A stretch of DNA of 28,634 bases, from the NCBI GenBank assembly GCA_050245915.1, contig JBFWWZ010000041.1:1-28634 (forward strand). Reading direction: 5' to 3'. The notes under the pieces were generated by a model. It was not told the origin of the DNA and made no database searches. It worked only from the letters and a program-made list of their open reading frames with translations. A program made the translations under genes and the position numbers. This stretch comes from JBDSKH01 sp050245915 (GTDB taxonomy: Bacteria; Actinomycetota; Actinomycetes; Actinomycetales; Microbacteriaceae). Of the stretch, positions 1 to 8,210 are shown piece after piece; the first letter of the stretch is position 1, and each line of letters starts with the position of its first letter.

Positions 1-1
1 G

Positions 2-412
2 ACCTCGCGCCGGGTGCGCGACCGGGTGCGCGTCTTCGGCCCCTACATGACCGAGCGCGGCGTGGAGGTTCTGAAGACCGAGGGCGGCGACGGCACCGTG
101 GGCGGCGGGTCGCTCTACGGCAGCCCGGACCCGCAGTTCTGGGAGCACTACTGGGCCGGCGAGTTCGCGCCCATGGAGGAGTACGCCGCGAAATCGGACC
201 GGCTGTTCCCGAAGCTCTGGCTCCCCGGCGGGTGGGCGGGCATCTACGGCGGCTACCAGTCGCAGCTCAAAGAACTGATGCGGATGCTGGGCCAGCCGGC
301 CGGGCACGTGCGTGCCCCGCGCCTGCCGGTCAGCGATCCCGAGGCGCTGGAGACGATGCGCGCCGTCCTCATCGAGGAGGGGCTGCTCACCCCGGAGGGT
401 GTCCCGGCATGA
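2..412 (+). CDS. Dihydrodipicolinate synthase family protein, C-terminal part
   Basis: The reading frame is open from the window edge, so the true start lies upstream and only about 136 residues are seen. The tail resembles the last helices of DapA/N-acetylneuraminate-lyase family enzymes: a stretch around AGEFAPMEEYAAKSDRLFP, then GIYGGYQSQLKELMRMLG, then the family ending PRLPVSDPEALETMRAVL. The Schiff-base lysine and barrel core are outside the window. Its stop overlaps the start of the 2Fe-2S gene (ATGA). DapA-family enzymes beside a small 2Fe-2S dehydrogenase subunit are typical of hydroxyproline catabolism, where the DapA-like enzyme deaminates pyrroline-4-hydroxy-2-carboxylate to 2-oxoglutarate semialdehyde. 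That role is inferred from context; another aldolase or lyase of the family is possible. Confidence 0.75.
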   Translation, partial: TSRRVRDRVRVFGPYMTERGVEVLKTEGGDGTVGGGSLYGSPDPQFWEHYWAGEFAPMEEYAAKSDRLFPKLWLPGGWAGIYGGYQSQLKELMRMLGQPAGHVRAPRLPVSDPEALETMRAVLIEEGLLTPEGVPA

Positions 413-717
413 GCTCCGGGCGCGTGCCCGGGCACGGTCTCGAACGGGGCCGCCGGGTCTCGATCGTCATCGACGGGGTCGCGTCGGAGGCGTACGAAGG
501 CGAGAGCGTGTCGGCGGCGGTCATGGCCGACCGCGGTCTCGAGCTGCGCGAGACGGCGCGGTCCGACCCGCGCGGGTACTACTGCGGGATGGGGGCGTGC
601 TTCGACTGCATCATGGTCGTCGACGGGGTGCCCAACACCCGCACCTGCGTCACCTGGGTTCGTGACGGGATGACCGTGGAGCGGCAGGTGGGGTCGGGGC
701 CGGTCCTGCCCTCCTGA
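409..717 (+). CDS. Small (2Fe-2S)-binding dehydrogenase subunit
   Basis: A 102-residue protein with one plant-type ferredoxin-like fold. The cluster ligands are visible as C59-x4-C64-x2-C67-x12-C80 in the block around YYCGMGACFDC. Small proteins of this type are the gamma-like electron-transfer subunit of multi-subunit amine or imino-acid dehydrogenases (D-hydroxyproline dehydrogenase, hydrogen-cyanide-synthase-like complexes), passing electrons from a flavoprotein subunit. The ATG at 409 overlaps the preceding stop, so the two genes are translationally coupled. The flavin subunits are not in view and probably lie upstream of the window. The fold call is strong; hydroxyproline as substrate is inferred from the DapA-like neighbour and the proline-racemase-family gene at 11.1 kb. 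Confidence 0.85.
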   Translation: MSSGRVPGHGLERGRRVSIVIDGVASEAYEGESVSAAVMADRGLELRETARSDPRGYYCGMGACFDCIMVVDGVPNTRTCVTWVRDGMTVERQVGSGPVLPS

Positions 718-730
718 CTCGTTCTGCTGT

Positions 731-775
731 TCTCCTCCTGTTCGGTCTCCTCCTGTTCGGTCTCCTCCTGTTCGG
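731..775 (+). repeat. Three perfect tandem copies of a 15-bp unit
   Basis: The unit TCTCCTCCTGTTCGG occurs at 731-745, 746-760 and 761-775, followed by a 5-base partial copy. It lies in the 189-base gap between the 2Fe-2S gene and the HNH gene. The plus strand here is pyrimidine-rich (CT-rich to about 830), so the minus strand carries a GGAG-rich purine tract. No gene is assigned to the gap. After the repeat the sequence becomes AT-richer (about 835-890), which is where the promoter of the HNH gene would sit. Confidence 0.9.
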
Positions 776-906
776 TCTCCGTGTTCTCCTGATCCCCTCC
801 TGGCGTCAGCCCTTCCTCTTCTCCTCCCCGTACAGATATTCGACGCAGTTTCGTCAAACGCTACCAAAAGATAGCAATTGCGTTCGAATCGTGGCAGGGT
901 TGGAGA

Positions 907-2217
907 ATGACGTCCGGTGCCCTGCTAATCCCCGATCTGGGTGATCTGCGTGCGCGCTCCGACTCCGACCTGATGCAGCTGGCCCGCGAGCTTGCGGCAG
1001 CACGGCGGCGCGTCGACGCGGCTACGGCGCAGGTGGCGGCCGAGTTCGGACGGAGGTCGGATCGTGCGCTCGGCTACGACGGCCTGGCGCAGAGACTGGG
1101 TGCGCGCACGCCCGAGAAGCTCGTCTCGCGGCTGACCGGGGTGTCGGTGCCCGAGGCGCGCACGCTGGTGTCCGCGGGCGAGACGATGGTCGAGGGTGAT
1201 GCCCCGTCGTGGCTGGATGCCGTGGGCACCGGTGTCGCCGACGGCGATCTCAGCGTGGGGGCCGCGGCGGCGATCCGTGAAGGGCTCGGCGAGCCGAATG
1301 CGGATGTGGATGACGCCGCGCTGGCAGAGGCGGCCAGACGGCTCGCCGCGGAGGCGACGACGATGTCGCCCCTCGAGGCCGCTCGCGCTGCCCGCTTCGC
1401 TCGCGACGAGCTGGACGCCGCCGGCGTAGCCGATCGCGAGGCTGTGCTGCGCGGTCGTCGCTACCTCCGCCTGATTCCGCAGTCCGACGGCATGACACGC
1501 GTCGCAGGGCTGCTCGACCCCGAGAGCGCAGCCCTCGTGTCCGACGCGTTCGACCGTGTGACCATGCCACGGCGGGGTGGTCCGCGCTTCGTCGATCCCG
1601 ATGAGCAGCAGCGTGAGGACGCCGCGGCTGACGACACTCGCACCATCGATCAGTTGACGGCCGACGCGTTCGTCCAGATGGTGAGGCTGGCGGCAGCGGG
1701 CGACGACGGTGCGCTGTTCGGCATCAAGGCCCCGGCCGTCCGTATCCACGTGCGGCTCGCCGACCTGCAGCGCGGCACCGGGGTGGGCATCGTCGAGGGA
1801 CAGACCTCGCCGGTGTCGATCGGCACGGTGCATCGGTTCCTCTGCGACGGCGGTGTCGTCCCGATCCTGTTCGATGATGACGGGCAGGCAGTGAACGTGG
1901 GTCGCACCATCCGCCCGTTCACCGAGCGGCAGCGCATCGCGATCGCCGCTCGCGACGGAGGCTGCATGATCCCGGGGTGCGATCGTCCACCGTCCTGGAC
2001 CGAGGCACATCACTGCCACGAATGGGGGATGGGCGGCCCGACAGATCTGTCCAATGGCATCGCGCTCTGCCGGCATCACCACATGTGGCTCCACAACACG
2101 GGCAGGTGGATCGAGTTCACGGGCGCCGGATACCTGCTGCACGCGCCCGGCGGGTCGCCGCCGGAACGGCTGGTGTCGAAGCATCCGCTCGCGCGGGAGT
2201 GGGCGCGCGCGGGGTAG
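907..2217 (+). CDS. DUF222 / 13E12-type HNH endonuclease-like protein
   Basis: A 436-residue protein. The N-terminal two thirds are helical and Ala/Arg-rich and match DUF222 of the actinobacterial 13E12 repeat family. The C-terminal HNH nuclease motif spans about residues 353-397: C353 and the next Cys (CMIPGC), the His pair in EAHHCHEW near 368, the Asn of DLSNGIALC, and the CRHHHMWLH block. These are the expected metal-binding and catalytic positions, so the nuclease looks intact. The family is multi-copy in Actinobacteria and its cellular role is unsettled; some members sit near mobile DNA. The ATG at 907 has GGAG immediately before it, closer than ideal. It stands alone, converging on the OYE gene with 2 bases between the stop codons. 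No inverted repeats or target duplications were seen. Confidence 0.9.
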   Translation: MTSGALLIPDLGDLRARSDSDLMQLARELAAARRRVDAATAQVAAEFGRRSDRALGYDGLAQRLGARTPEKLVSRLTGVSVPEARTLVSAGETMVEGDAPSWLDAVGTGVADGDLSVGAAAAIREGLGEPNADVDDAALAEAARRLAAEATTMSPLEAARAARFARDELDAAGVADREAVLRGRRYLRLIPQSDGMTRVAGLLDPESAALVSDAFDRVTMPRRGGPRFVDPDEQQREDAAADDTRTIDQLTADAFVQMVRLAAAGDDGALFGIKAPAVRIHVRLADLQRGTGVGIVEGQTSPVSIGTVHRFLCDGGVVPILFDDDGQAVNVGRTIRPFTERQRIAIAARDGGCMIPGCDRPPSWTEAHHCHEWGMGGPTDLSNGIALCRHHHMWLHNTGRWIEFTGAGYLLHAPGGSPPERLVSKHPLAREWARAG

Positions 2218-2219
2218 AG

Positions 2220-3299
2220 CTAGCTCAAGCCGCCGAGGTACTTCGCGCGGTCGTACTGCCACGGCCAGGCGAGGCCGCCGCCGAGCTCCGCGGACGCGTG
2301 CAGCGCCAGCATCGGGTCGCGCAAGAACTGGCGCGCCACGTAGACGACGTCGGTGTCCCCGGCCTCGATCGCATCCTCAGCCTGAGCGGGTGTCGTGATC
2401 AGGCCCGCGACGCCGACCGGGGTCGGCAGCGCTGCCCGGATGTCGCGGGAGAACGGCCGCTGATAACCGGGCTCGGACGGGATCTTCTGCGCCGGATGGT
2501 TGCCGCCCGACGACACGCTGATCAGGTCGACGCCGTCGATCGTCCGCAACGCGGCGATGGTGTCCTCGACCGTGACCCCGTCGGGCACCCACTCGTGGGC
2601 GGAGACCCGCAGCACCAGCGGCATCTCCTTCGGGATGACGGCCCGAACCGCCGCGACCACCTCGCGCGTCAGCCGTGCCCGGCCCTCCACATCTCCGCCG
2701 TACTCGTCGTCGCGCAGGTTCGACGTCGGCGAGAGGAACTGTCCCAGCAGGTAGCCGTGCGCCGCATGCACCTCGACCACGTCGAAGCCGACCGCCACGG
2801 CGCGCTTCGCGGCGGCGACGAAATCGTCGATCACCTTCGCGATGCCGTCCCGGTCGAGGGCGGTGGGCGGGGTGAACTCCCCGTACGCCGCCTCGGACGG
2901 GCCGACCGTGGTCCAGCCGGTCTCATCGTCGACGGAGCCGCGACCGCGGGTCGGCGGCCAGGTCGAGGCCTTGCGCCCCGCGTGCGCGAGCTGCATCCCG
3001 ATGAAGGTGTCCATGCCGTGCACGAAGTCGACGACGCGGCGCCAGGCTTCGGCGTGCGCGTCGCTCCAGATGCCGGCGTCGTCGGGGGTGATGCGTCCCT
3101 CGGGGCTCACCGCCGTCGCCTCGGTCATGACGAGTGCCGCGCGCCCGACCGCGAACGAGCCGAGGTGCACGAGGTGCCAGTCGTTCGGCATCCCGTCCAC
3201 GGAGGAGTACATGCACATCGGCGCCACCCACAGGCGGTGCGGGAAGGTGATGCCGTTGACGGTGATCGGTTCGAACAGGCGGGGAGGTGTCGTGGTCAC
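2220..3299 (-). CDS. NADH:flavin oxidoreductase, old yellow enzyme (YqjM/NamA-like)
   Basis: A 359-residue FMN-dependent ene-reductase. The YqjM-class signatures are visible: Cys29 in PMCMYS (the redox-tuning cysteine of this class), GMQLAHAGRKAS at about 101-112, the substrate-binding His pair in VHAAHGYLL (H178, H181), and the QFLSP...N.R.D.YGG block at 187-202. Such enzymes reduce alpha,beta-unsaturated carbonyls with NAD(P)H in the cytosol. The GTG start at 3299 follows the IclR stop by 7 bases with no clear Shine-Dalgarno, so translation probably depends on coupling. It is the last gene of the minus-strand run aldehyde dehydrogenase - IclR - OYE. The true substrate cannot be read from sequence; members of this family also appear in amino-acid and betaine catabolic clusters. 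Confidence 0.93.
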   Translation of the reverse strand: MTTTPPRLFEPITVNGITFPHRLWVAPMCMYSSVDGMPNDWHLVHLGSFAVGRAALVMTEATAVSPEGRITPDDAGIWSDAHAEAWRRVVDFVHGMDTFIGMQLAHAGRKASTWPPTRGRGSVDDETGWTTVGPSEAAYGEFTPPTALDRDGIAKVIDDFVAAAKRAVAVGFDVVEVHAAHGYLLGQFLSPTSNLRDDEYGGDVEGRARLTREVVAAVRAVIPKEMPLVLRVSAHEWVPDGVTVEDTIAALRTIDGVDLISVSSGGNHPAQKIPSEPGYQRPFSRDIRAALPTPVGVAGLITTPAQAEDAIEAGDTDVVYVARQFLRDPMLALHASAELGGGLAWPWQYDRAKYLGGLS

Positions 3300-3306
3300 T
3301 CGGGAA

Positions 3307-4110
3307 TCATTCGTAGGTCTTGCGTCGGTTCATCAGCGACAGGTCGGCGCTGATCTTCGCTGTCGCGTCCAGCAGCTGGGGCAGGTACTCCTCGAGCAGC
3401 TGCTCGACGGAGACGCGGGAGGTGGAGACGGAGACGTTGACGGCGCTCAGGTAGTGACCGTCCGCGCCGATCACGGGCGCCGCAACGGAGCGCGCACCCA
3501 GGTCGACCTCCTGGTTGTTCAGCGACCAGCCCTGCTCGCGCACCTGCGCGATCCGGTCGCGCAGCTCCGCCTCGTCGGTGATCGTGGCGGGCGACAGCTT
3601 CTCGCGCGGGTACTTCTCGAAGAACTCGTCGAGCTTGTCGGCCGAGAACTCCGAGATCAGCACCCGGCCGGTGGACGTGCAGAACGCGGGGAGGCGCCGC
3701 CCGATTCCGAGCCGGATGGGCATGATCGTGTCGGCGGCCGCCCGCGCCACGTAGACGACGTCGCCGTCGTCGTACTCGCAGGCGGACACCGATTCCCCGA
3801 TGCGGGCGGAGAGCCGGCGCAGCTGATCCTGCGTGACATCGATGTTCGACGAGGAGGACAGGAACGCATATCCGAGGTCGAGCACGCGAGGCCGCAGGTA
3901 GAACCGGTTGCGCCGGCTGCCGACGTAGCCGAGCACCTCGAGGGTCAGCAGGGCGCGCCGCACGGATGCCCGGCTGAGGCCCGTGATCTTGGCGACATCG
4001 GCCAGCGACAGCATGTCCTGCTCGTTCGAGAACGCGCGGATGACGGCCAGGCCCCTGTCGAGGGACTGGATGAACTCCCCCGATTTACGCGGGTTGTCCG
4101 CATCCGTCAT
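3307..4110 (-). CDS. IclR-family transcriptional regulator
   Basis: A 267-residue regulator. The N-terminal winged helix-turn-helix covers about residues 12-75, with the recognition region near SLADVAKITGLSRASVRRAL. The C-terminal IclR effector domain follows (CTSTGRVLIS, VDLGARSVAAPV, SAVNVSVSTSR). This layout matches the PcaR/PobR-like IclR branch, which binds small carboxylates. The ATG at 4110 is chosen because AAGGA lies about 9 bases upstream; an in-frame GTG at 4143 would add 11 residues but lacks a binding site. It lies between the aldehyde dehydrogenase and OYE genes, and its likely target is the divergent promoter region at 5672-5745. That regulatory link is inferred from position. 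Confidence 0.92.
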   Translation of the reverse strand: MTDADNPRKSGEFIQSLDRGLAVIRAFSNEQDMLSLADVAKITGLSRASVRRALLTLEVLGYVGSRRNRFYLRPRVLDLGYAFLSSSSNIDVTQDQLRRLSARIGESVSACEYDDGDVVYVARAAADTIMPIRLGIGRRLPAFCTSTGRVLISEFSADKLDEFFEKYPREKLSPATITDEAELRDRIAQVREQGWSLNNQEVDLGARSVAAPVIGADGHYLSAVNVSVSTSRVSVEQLLEEYLPQLLDATAKISADLSLMNRRKTYE

Positions 4111-4201
4111 CGTCGTCGTCCTTCGTGCTTCGTCCAGCGTCACCGGGGCCGGAAGTCGAGCAACGATACCAACGCACGTCCGTGCGCCACGCGCACCCGT
4201 G

Positions 4202-5671
4202 TCACAGAACGCCTTCCAGGCAGATGTACTTCAGGTCGGTGTACTCCTCGATGCCGTGGAGCGAGCCTTCGCGGCCGATGCCGGACTGCTTGACCCCGCC
4301 GAACGGGGCGCCCTCGTAGGAGATGAGCCCGGTGTTGACGCCCACCACACCGACCTCGAGCGCCTCGGCGACCCGGGTGACCCGGCCGACGTCGCGGCTG
4401 AAGAAGTAGCCGGCAAGCCCGAACTCGGTGTCGTTCGCCATGGCGATCGCCTCCTCCTCGGTGGAGAACTTGAACACCGGCGCGAGCGGGCCGAACGTCT
4501 CCTCGTGCGCGACCAGCATCTCCGGTGTGGCGCCGGTCACCAGCGTCGGGGAGAAGAACGTGCCGCCGAGGTCGCTGAGCCCGCCGCCGGTGACGACGGT
4601 GGCGCCTTTCGACACGGCGTCGTCGATGTGCGCGACGACCTTGTCGACGGCGGCCTGGGTGATGAGCGGTCCCTGCTGGGTCTGCGGGTCGCGGCCGTCG
4701 CCGACGCGCAGGTCGGCCACCGCGCGGGCGAGCGCCTCGACGAACCTGTCGTGGATGCCCTCCTGCACGAAGATGCGGTTGGCGCACACGCAGGTCTGTC
4801 CCGCGTTGCGGAACTTCGAGTCGATGGTGCCTTTCACGGTGGTGTCGATGTCGGCGTCGTCGAAGACGATCAGCGGCGCGTTGCCGCCGAGTTCGAGCGC
4901 GAGCCGCTTGATGGTGCCGGCCGACTGGGCCATCAGGGTGCGGCCCACCTCGGTGGACCCGGTGAAGCTGATGGTGCGCACCAGCGGGTGCGTGGTCAGC
5001 ACGCCGCCGATCACGGAGCCGGAGCCGTTCACGACGCTGAGTACTCCCGGCGGGATGCCGGCCTCTTCGGCGAGGGCGACGAGCGCGAACGCCGACAGCG
5101 GGGTCTCGCTGGCGGGCTTGATGATCATGGTGCAGCCGGCGGCGAGCGCGGGCGACGCCTTACGGAGGATCATCGCGGCGGGGAAGTTCCATGGCGTGAT
5201 GGCCGCGGTGACGCCGACCGCGCTGCGGATGGTCGACATCCGGCGGTTCGGGTTGTTCGTGGGGATCGTCTCGCCGTAGAGGCGCTTGGACTCCTCCGCG
5301 AACCACTCGATGAATCCGGCGCCGTACAGCACCTCGGCTTTCGCCTCGGCGAGCGGCTTGCCCTGCTCCGCGGTGAGGATCTCGGCCAGCTCGTCGGCGC
5401 GTTCCACGACGAGGTCGTACCAGCGTCGCAGGGTCTTGGCGCGCTGCGGTGCGGGGGTCTTCGACCAGGTGCGGAATGCCTCGTGCGCAGCCTCGACGGC
5501 GGCGTCGACATCCGCGGCGGTGGCGACGGCGACCTCGGCGATGACGTCGCCGGTCGCGGGGTCGGTGACGGGTTTCGTCTGGCCGTCTGCGCCATCCCGC
5601 CACTGCCCGCCGTAGTAGAGCTGGGTGCGCAGCAGCGCGCTGTCGAGGCGTTCACGGTGGATCGTAGCCAT
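4202..5671 (-). CDS. gabD: NAD(P)-dependent semialdehyde dehydrogenase (GabD-like)
   Basis: A 489-residue aldehyde dehydrogenase. The catalytic residues are in place: Asn162 in TPWNF, Glu260 in ALELGGNAP and Cys294 in GQTCVCAN. The double-Cys CVCANRIFVQ and the ETIPTNNPNRR block are typical of succinate-semialdehyde dehydrogenases. The product would be succinate from succinate semialdehyde (with an aminotransferase: GABA breakdown) or, if specificity is shifted, 2-oxoglutarate from 2-oxoglutarate semialdehyde (the last step of hydroxyproline breakdown). The start ATG at 5671 has no ribosome site but has TACGCT 6 bases upstream, suggesting a leaderless transcript. It is transcribed divergently from the six-gene operon beginning at 5746. 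The symbol is by family resemblance and should be read as GabD-like. Confidence 0.9.
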   Translation of the reverse strand: MATIHRERLDSALLRTQLYYGGQWRDGADGQTKPVTDPATGDVIAEVAVATAADVDAAVEAAHEAFRTWSKTPAPQRAKTLRRWYDLVVERADELAEILTAEQGKPLAEAKAEVLYGAGFIEWFAEESKRLYGETIPTNNPNRRMSTIRSAVGVTAAITPWNFPAAMILRKASPALAAGCTMIIKPASETPLSAFALVALAEEAGIPPGVLSVVNGSGSVIGGVLTTHPLVRTISFTGSTEVGRTLMAQSAGTIKRLALELGGNAPLIVFDDADIDTTVKGTIDSKFRNAGQTCVCANRIFVQEGIHDRFVEALARAVADLRVGDGRDPQTQQGPLITQAAVDKVVAHIDDAVSKGATVVTGGGLSDLGGTFFSPTLVTGATPEMLVAHEETFGPLAPVFKFSTEEEAIAMANDTEFGLAGYFFSRDVGRVTRVAEALEVGVVGVNTGLISYEGAPFGGVKQSGIGREGSLHGIEEYTDLKYICLEGVL

Positions 5672-5745
5672 GAGGCCAGCGTACAAGGTATTGTGCGATT
5701 TGCGACCACTAGTGCGTCATGCGAACAATCGGAGAACCACAGATC
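5672..5745. promoter_or_regulatory. Divergent promoter region with candidate operator
   Basis: This 74-base AT-enriched region separates the aldehyde dehydrogenase (minus) from the six-gene operon (plus). On the minus strand TACGCT (5678-5683) lies 6 bases from the ATG. On the plus strand GGAGAA (5731-5736) is a clear ribosome site for the ATG at 5746. An imperfect inverted repeat, ATTGTGCG (5690-5697) and CGAACAAT (5722-5729), one mismatch, brackets the likely plus-strand promoter and is a candidate site for the IclR protein encoded at 3307-4110. The promoters and operator are inferred; no strong -35 was found for either strand. Confidence 0.45.
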
Positions 5746-7116
5746 ATGCAGATCGCGGACAAGGATCGGAAGTTCCTCTTCCATCCGATGACCAACCTCG
5801 CCGCCCACGAGAAGGACGGTCCGTCGATGACGATCGTCGCAGGGCACGGTGCCACGGTCACCGATACCACCGGGCGCGACTACCTGGATGCCATGGCCGG
5901 CCTGTGGTGCGTGAACGTCGGCTACTCCCACCCCGACATGGCCGAAGCCCTGCACGCGCAGGCGCTGAAGCTGCCGTACTTCCACGCCTTCTCGTCGATG
6001 GGCACCGAACTGCCCGCGCTGCTGTCCGAGCGGCTGATCGGCATGGCGCCGGTGCCGATGAGCAAGGTGTTCTACGGCAACTCCGGGTCGGATGCCAACG
6101 ACACCCAGGCGAAACTGGTCTGGTACTACAACAACGTGCTCGGCCGGCCGATGAAGAAGAAGATCATCTCCCGCCGCCGCGGCTATCACGGGGTCACCGT
6201 CATGTCGGGCGGCCTCACCGGGCTGAAGAACCTGCACGACGGCTTCGACCTGCCGCTGCCGATGATCCGGCACGTACGCCCGCCGCACCGGCTGTGGGAG
6301 CGCGAAGAGGGCCAGACGGACGAGCAGTTCGTCCACTCGCTGGTCACCGAGATCGAGCGGCTCATCATCAACGAAGGCCCCGAGACGGTCGCCGCGATGA
6401 TCGCCGAGCCCGTGATGGCGGCGGGCGGCGTGATCGTTCCTCCCGAGACCTACTTCCCGCGCGTGCAGGAGGTGCTCGACCGCTACGACGTGCTGCTCAT
6501 CGCCGACGAGGTGGTGAACGGATTCGGCCGGCTCGGCGTGCCGTTCGGCAGCGACGCCGTGGGCATGCGGCCCGACCTGATGACCGTCGCGAAAGGCATC
6601 ACCAGCGCCTACGTGCCGCTGTCGGCGGTGCTCGTCAGCGAGAAGGTCTGGAGCGTTCTGCTCGACGGCTCCGCCAAGTACGGCAGCTTCGGGCACGGCT
6701 ACACCTACTCCGCCCACCCGCTGGCCGCCGCGGCCGCAATGGCGAACCTCGACATCATCGAACGCGACGGGCTGATCGCCCAGGTGGCGCAGAAGGGCGA
6801 GCTGCTGCACCGGCTGCTGCACGAGCGCTTCGACGATCACCCGAACGTGGCCGAGGTCCGCGGGAAAGGCCTGATGGCCGCCGTCGAGTTCGTCGCCTCC
6901 CGCGACCCGCTGCGCCCGTTCGAGCAGGTCGGCGCGTTCGGGGCCGCCGTGACGCGCGCGGCGCTCGCGAACGGCGTGATCACCCGTGCCCTGCCCGCCG
7001 CCGACACCGTCTCGTTCTCCCCGCCGTTCGTCACCACCGAGGACGAGCTCGACCGCATGGTCGCGGGGGTCCGTGCCGCGCTCGACACCGCGGTCGCGCA
7101 GCAGGCGAAGGCGTAG
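5746..7116 (+). CDS. Class-III aminotransferase-fold PLP enzyme
   Basis: A 456-residue PLP enzyme of the omega-aminotransferase/GABA-transaminase branch. Visible motifs are GNSGSDANDTQ (about 111-121, phosphate binding), the Arg-rich RRRGYHG block (143-149), the cofactor aspartate in LIADEVVNGFGR (D254) and the PLP lysine K283 in TVAKGITSAYVP. Transfer of an amino group from an omega-amine to pyruvate or 2-oxoglutarate is the usual reaction. The start at 5746 has GGAGAA 10 bases upstream; an ATG at 5719 has none. It is the first gene of a six-gene operon and divergent from a GabD-like dehydrogenase, the classic partner for an aldehyde-producing transaminase. The same fold also includes phospho-lyases acting on phosphorylated amino alcohols, worth noting because the next gene is a kinase-like protein. 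Confidence 0.9.
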   Translation: MQIADKDRKFLFHPMTNLAAHEKDGPSMTIVAGHGATVTDTTGRDYLDAMAGLWCVNVGYSHPDMAEALHAQALKLPYFHAFSSMGTELPALLSERLIGMAPVPMSKVFYGNSGSDANDTQAKLVWYYNNVLGRPMKKKIISRRRGYHGVTVMSGGLTGLKNLHDGFDLPLPMIRHVRPPHRLWEREEGQTDEQFVHSLVTEIERLIINEGPETVAAMIAEPVMAAGGVIVPPETYFPRVQEVLDRYDVLLIADEVVNGFGRLGVPFGSDAVGMRPDLMTVAKGITSAYVPLSAVLVSEKVWSVLLDGSAKYGSFGHGYTYSAHPLAAAAAMANLDIIERDGLIAQVAQKGELLHRLLHERFDDHPNVAEVRGKGLMAAVEFVASRDPLRPFEQVGAFGAAVTRAALANGVITRALPAADTVSFSPPFVTTEDELDRMVAGVRAALDTAVAQQAKA

Positions 7117-7121
7117 CAGGA

Positions 7122-8210
7122 GTGGTCCGCGTCGGTGTGCTGCTGAACCCCATCGCGGGGTTCGGCGGCGCACGGGCGATGCACGGCACGGATGCCCTCG
7201 CCGACGACCGGTTCGCCGAAGCGGTCGCCGACGGGCATGCGGCCCGCCGGCTGGTGCGTGCGCTCACGGGCATCGACGGGGCGGACGTGGTGGCCGCCCC
7301 CGGCGTGCTCGGGGCGTCCGCACTGGCCGGGGCCGGCATCCCGCATCGCGTTCTCGACCTGCCGCAGGCCGCCCGCACCACCCGGCTCGACACCATCGCG
7401 GCGGCGCGCGCGTTCGACGTCGACGTGCTCGTGTTCGGCGGCGGCGACGGCACGGCCACCGACATCGCCGAAGCGATCGGCACCCGGGTGCCGGTCATCG
7501 GGGTCCCGTCGGGGGTGAAGATGCACTCCGAGGTGTTCGCCCGCTCGCCGCAGGGCGCCGGGCGCCTGCTCGCCGACGTGATCGCCGGCCGGGCGCGCTT
7601 CGAGCCCGCCGAGGTGCTCGACGTCGGTCCCGACGACGAGACGGGCGTGGTCGGGATGCTGCTCGCAGCCCGGTCGGCCGAGGTGCTGCAGGGCGCGAAG
7701 CGCATCGTGCGGCCGAGCGCCACCGATCTGCGCGGCATCGCCCGCGAGGTGCTCACGGCGTCCCCCGGCCCGGTCACCTGGATCGTCGGACCGGGTGCCA
7801 CCGCCGGCGCCGTCGCCGAGCAGCTCGGCTTCACGCCGACGCTGCGCGGGGCGGACGTGCGACACGCGTCCGGCGAGGTCGAGCTCGACGTCGACGAGCG
7901 GCGGCTCTACGAGATCGCCCGCAGCGAGGATGTGCGGCTGGTGCTCGGCGTCGTCGGCGGGCAGGGCTTCCTACTCGGGCGAGGCAACCAGCAGCTGAGC
8001 CCGCGGGTGATCGACACCATCGGCGCCGACCGGGTCGAGATCGTGGCGACGAGCGAGAAGGTCGCGGGGCTGTTCCCCGCCGAGCTGTTCGTCGACCTGG
8101 ATGACCATGATCCGGATGACCATTCCCCGCAGCCGGCCGGGCTGCTCGGGTACCGCCGGGTGCGGATCGGCCCCCGGCACAGCACGGTGATGAAGGTGAG
8201 GGCGGCGTGA
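7122..8210 (+). CDS. ATP-NAD kinase / AcoX-like kinase family protein
   Basis: A 362-residue cytosolic protein with the NAD-kinase/diacylglycerol-kinase-type fold. The diagnostic GGGDGT motif is at about residues 106-111 and the AcoX-type block GVPSGVKMHSEVFA at 127-140; the N-terminus VGVLLNPIAGFGG is the first nucleotide-binding strand. AcoX proteins sit in acetoin operons and their substrate is not settled, so this need not phosphorylate NAD. The GTG at 7122 lies 5 bases after the aminotransferase stop, with AGGAG overlapping it; a GTG at 7137 is an alternative start. The gene overlaps the next one by GTGA (8207-8210), so it is firmly part of the operon. A metabolite-specific kinase is inferred. 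Confidence 0.82.
   Translation: MVRVGVLLNPIAGFGGARAMHGTDALADDRFAEAVADGHAARRLVRALTGIDGADVVAAPGVLGASALAGAGIPHRVLDLPQAARTTRLDTIAAARAFDVDVLVFGGGDGTATDIAEAIGTRVPVIGVPSGVKMHSEVFARSPQGAGRLLADVIAGRARFEPAEVLDVGPDDETGVVGMLLAARSAEVLQGAKRIVRPSATDLRGIAREVLTASPGPVTWIVGPGATAGAVAEQLGFTPTLRGADVRHASGEVELDVDERRLYEIARSEDVRLVLGVVGGQGFLLGRGNQQLSPRVIDTIGADRVEIVATSEKVAGLFPAELFVDLDDHDPDDHSPQPAGLLGYRRVRIGPRHSTVMKVRAA

Noticed and set aside
907..2217. DUF222-HNH gene as a mobile element
   Set aside because: Members of this family can be repeated in genomes, but no terminal inverted repeats, target duplications or intron-like boundaries are visible around this copy.
925..2262. Long minus-strand open frame across the HNH gene
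   Set aside because: It is the antisense shadow of the DUF222-HNH gene in GC-rich DNA; the plus-strand protein has recognisable motifs and the minus frame has none.
4173..4196. Overlapping short hairpins (GTGCGC...GCGCAC and GCACG...CGTGC) after the dehydrogenase stop
   Set aside because: They lie where a terminator could be, but there is no T-run on the minus strand and the next gene (IclR) follows closely; short GC-rich palindromes are common by chance here.
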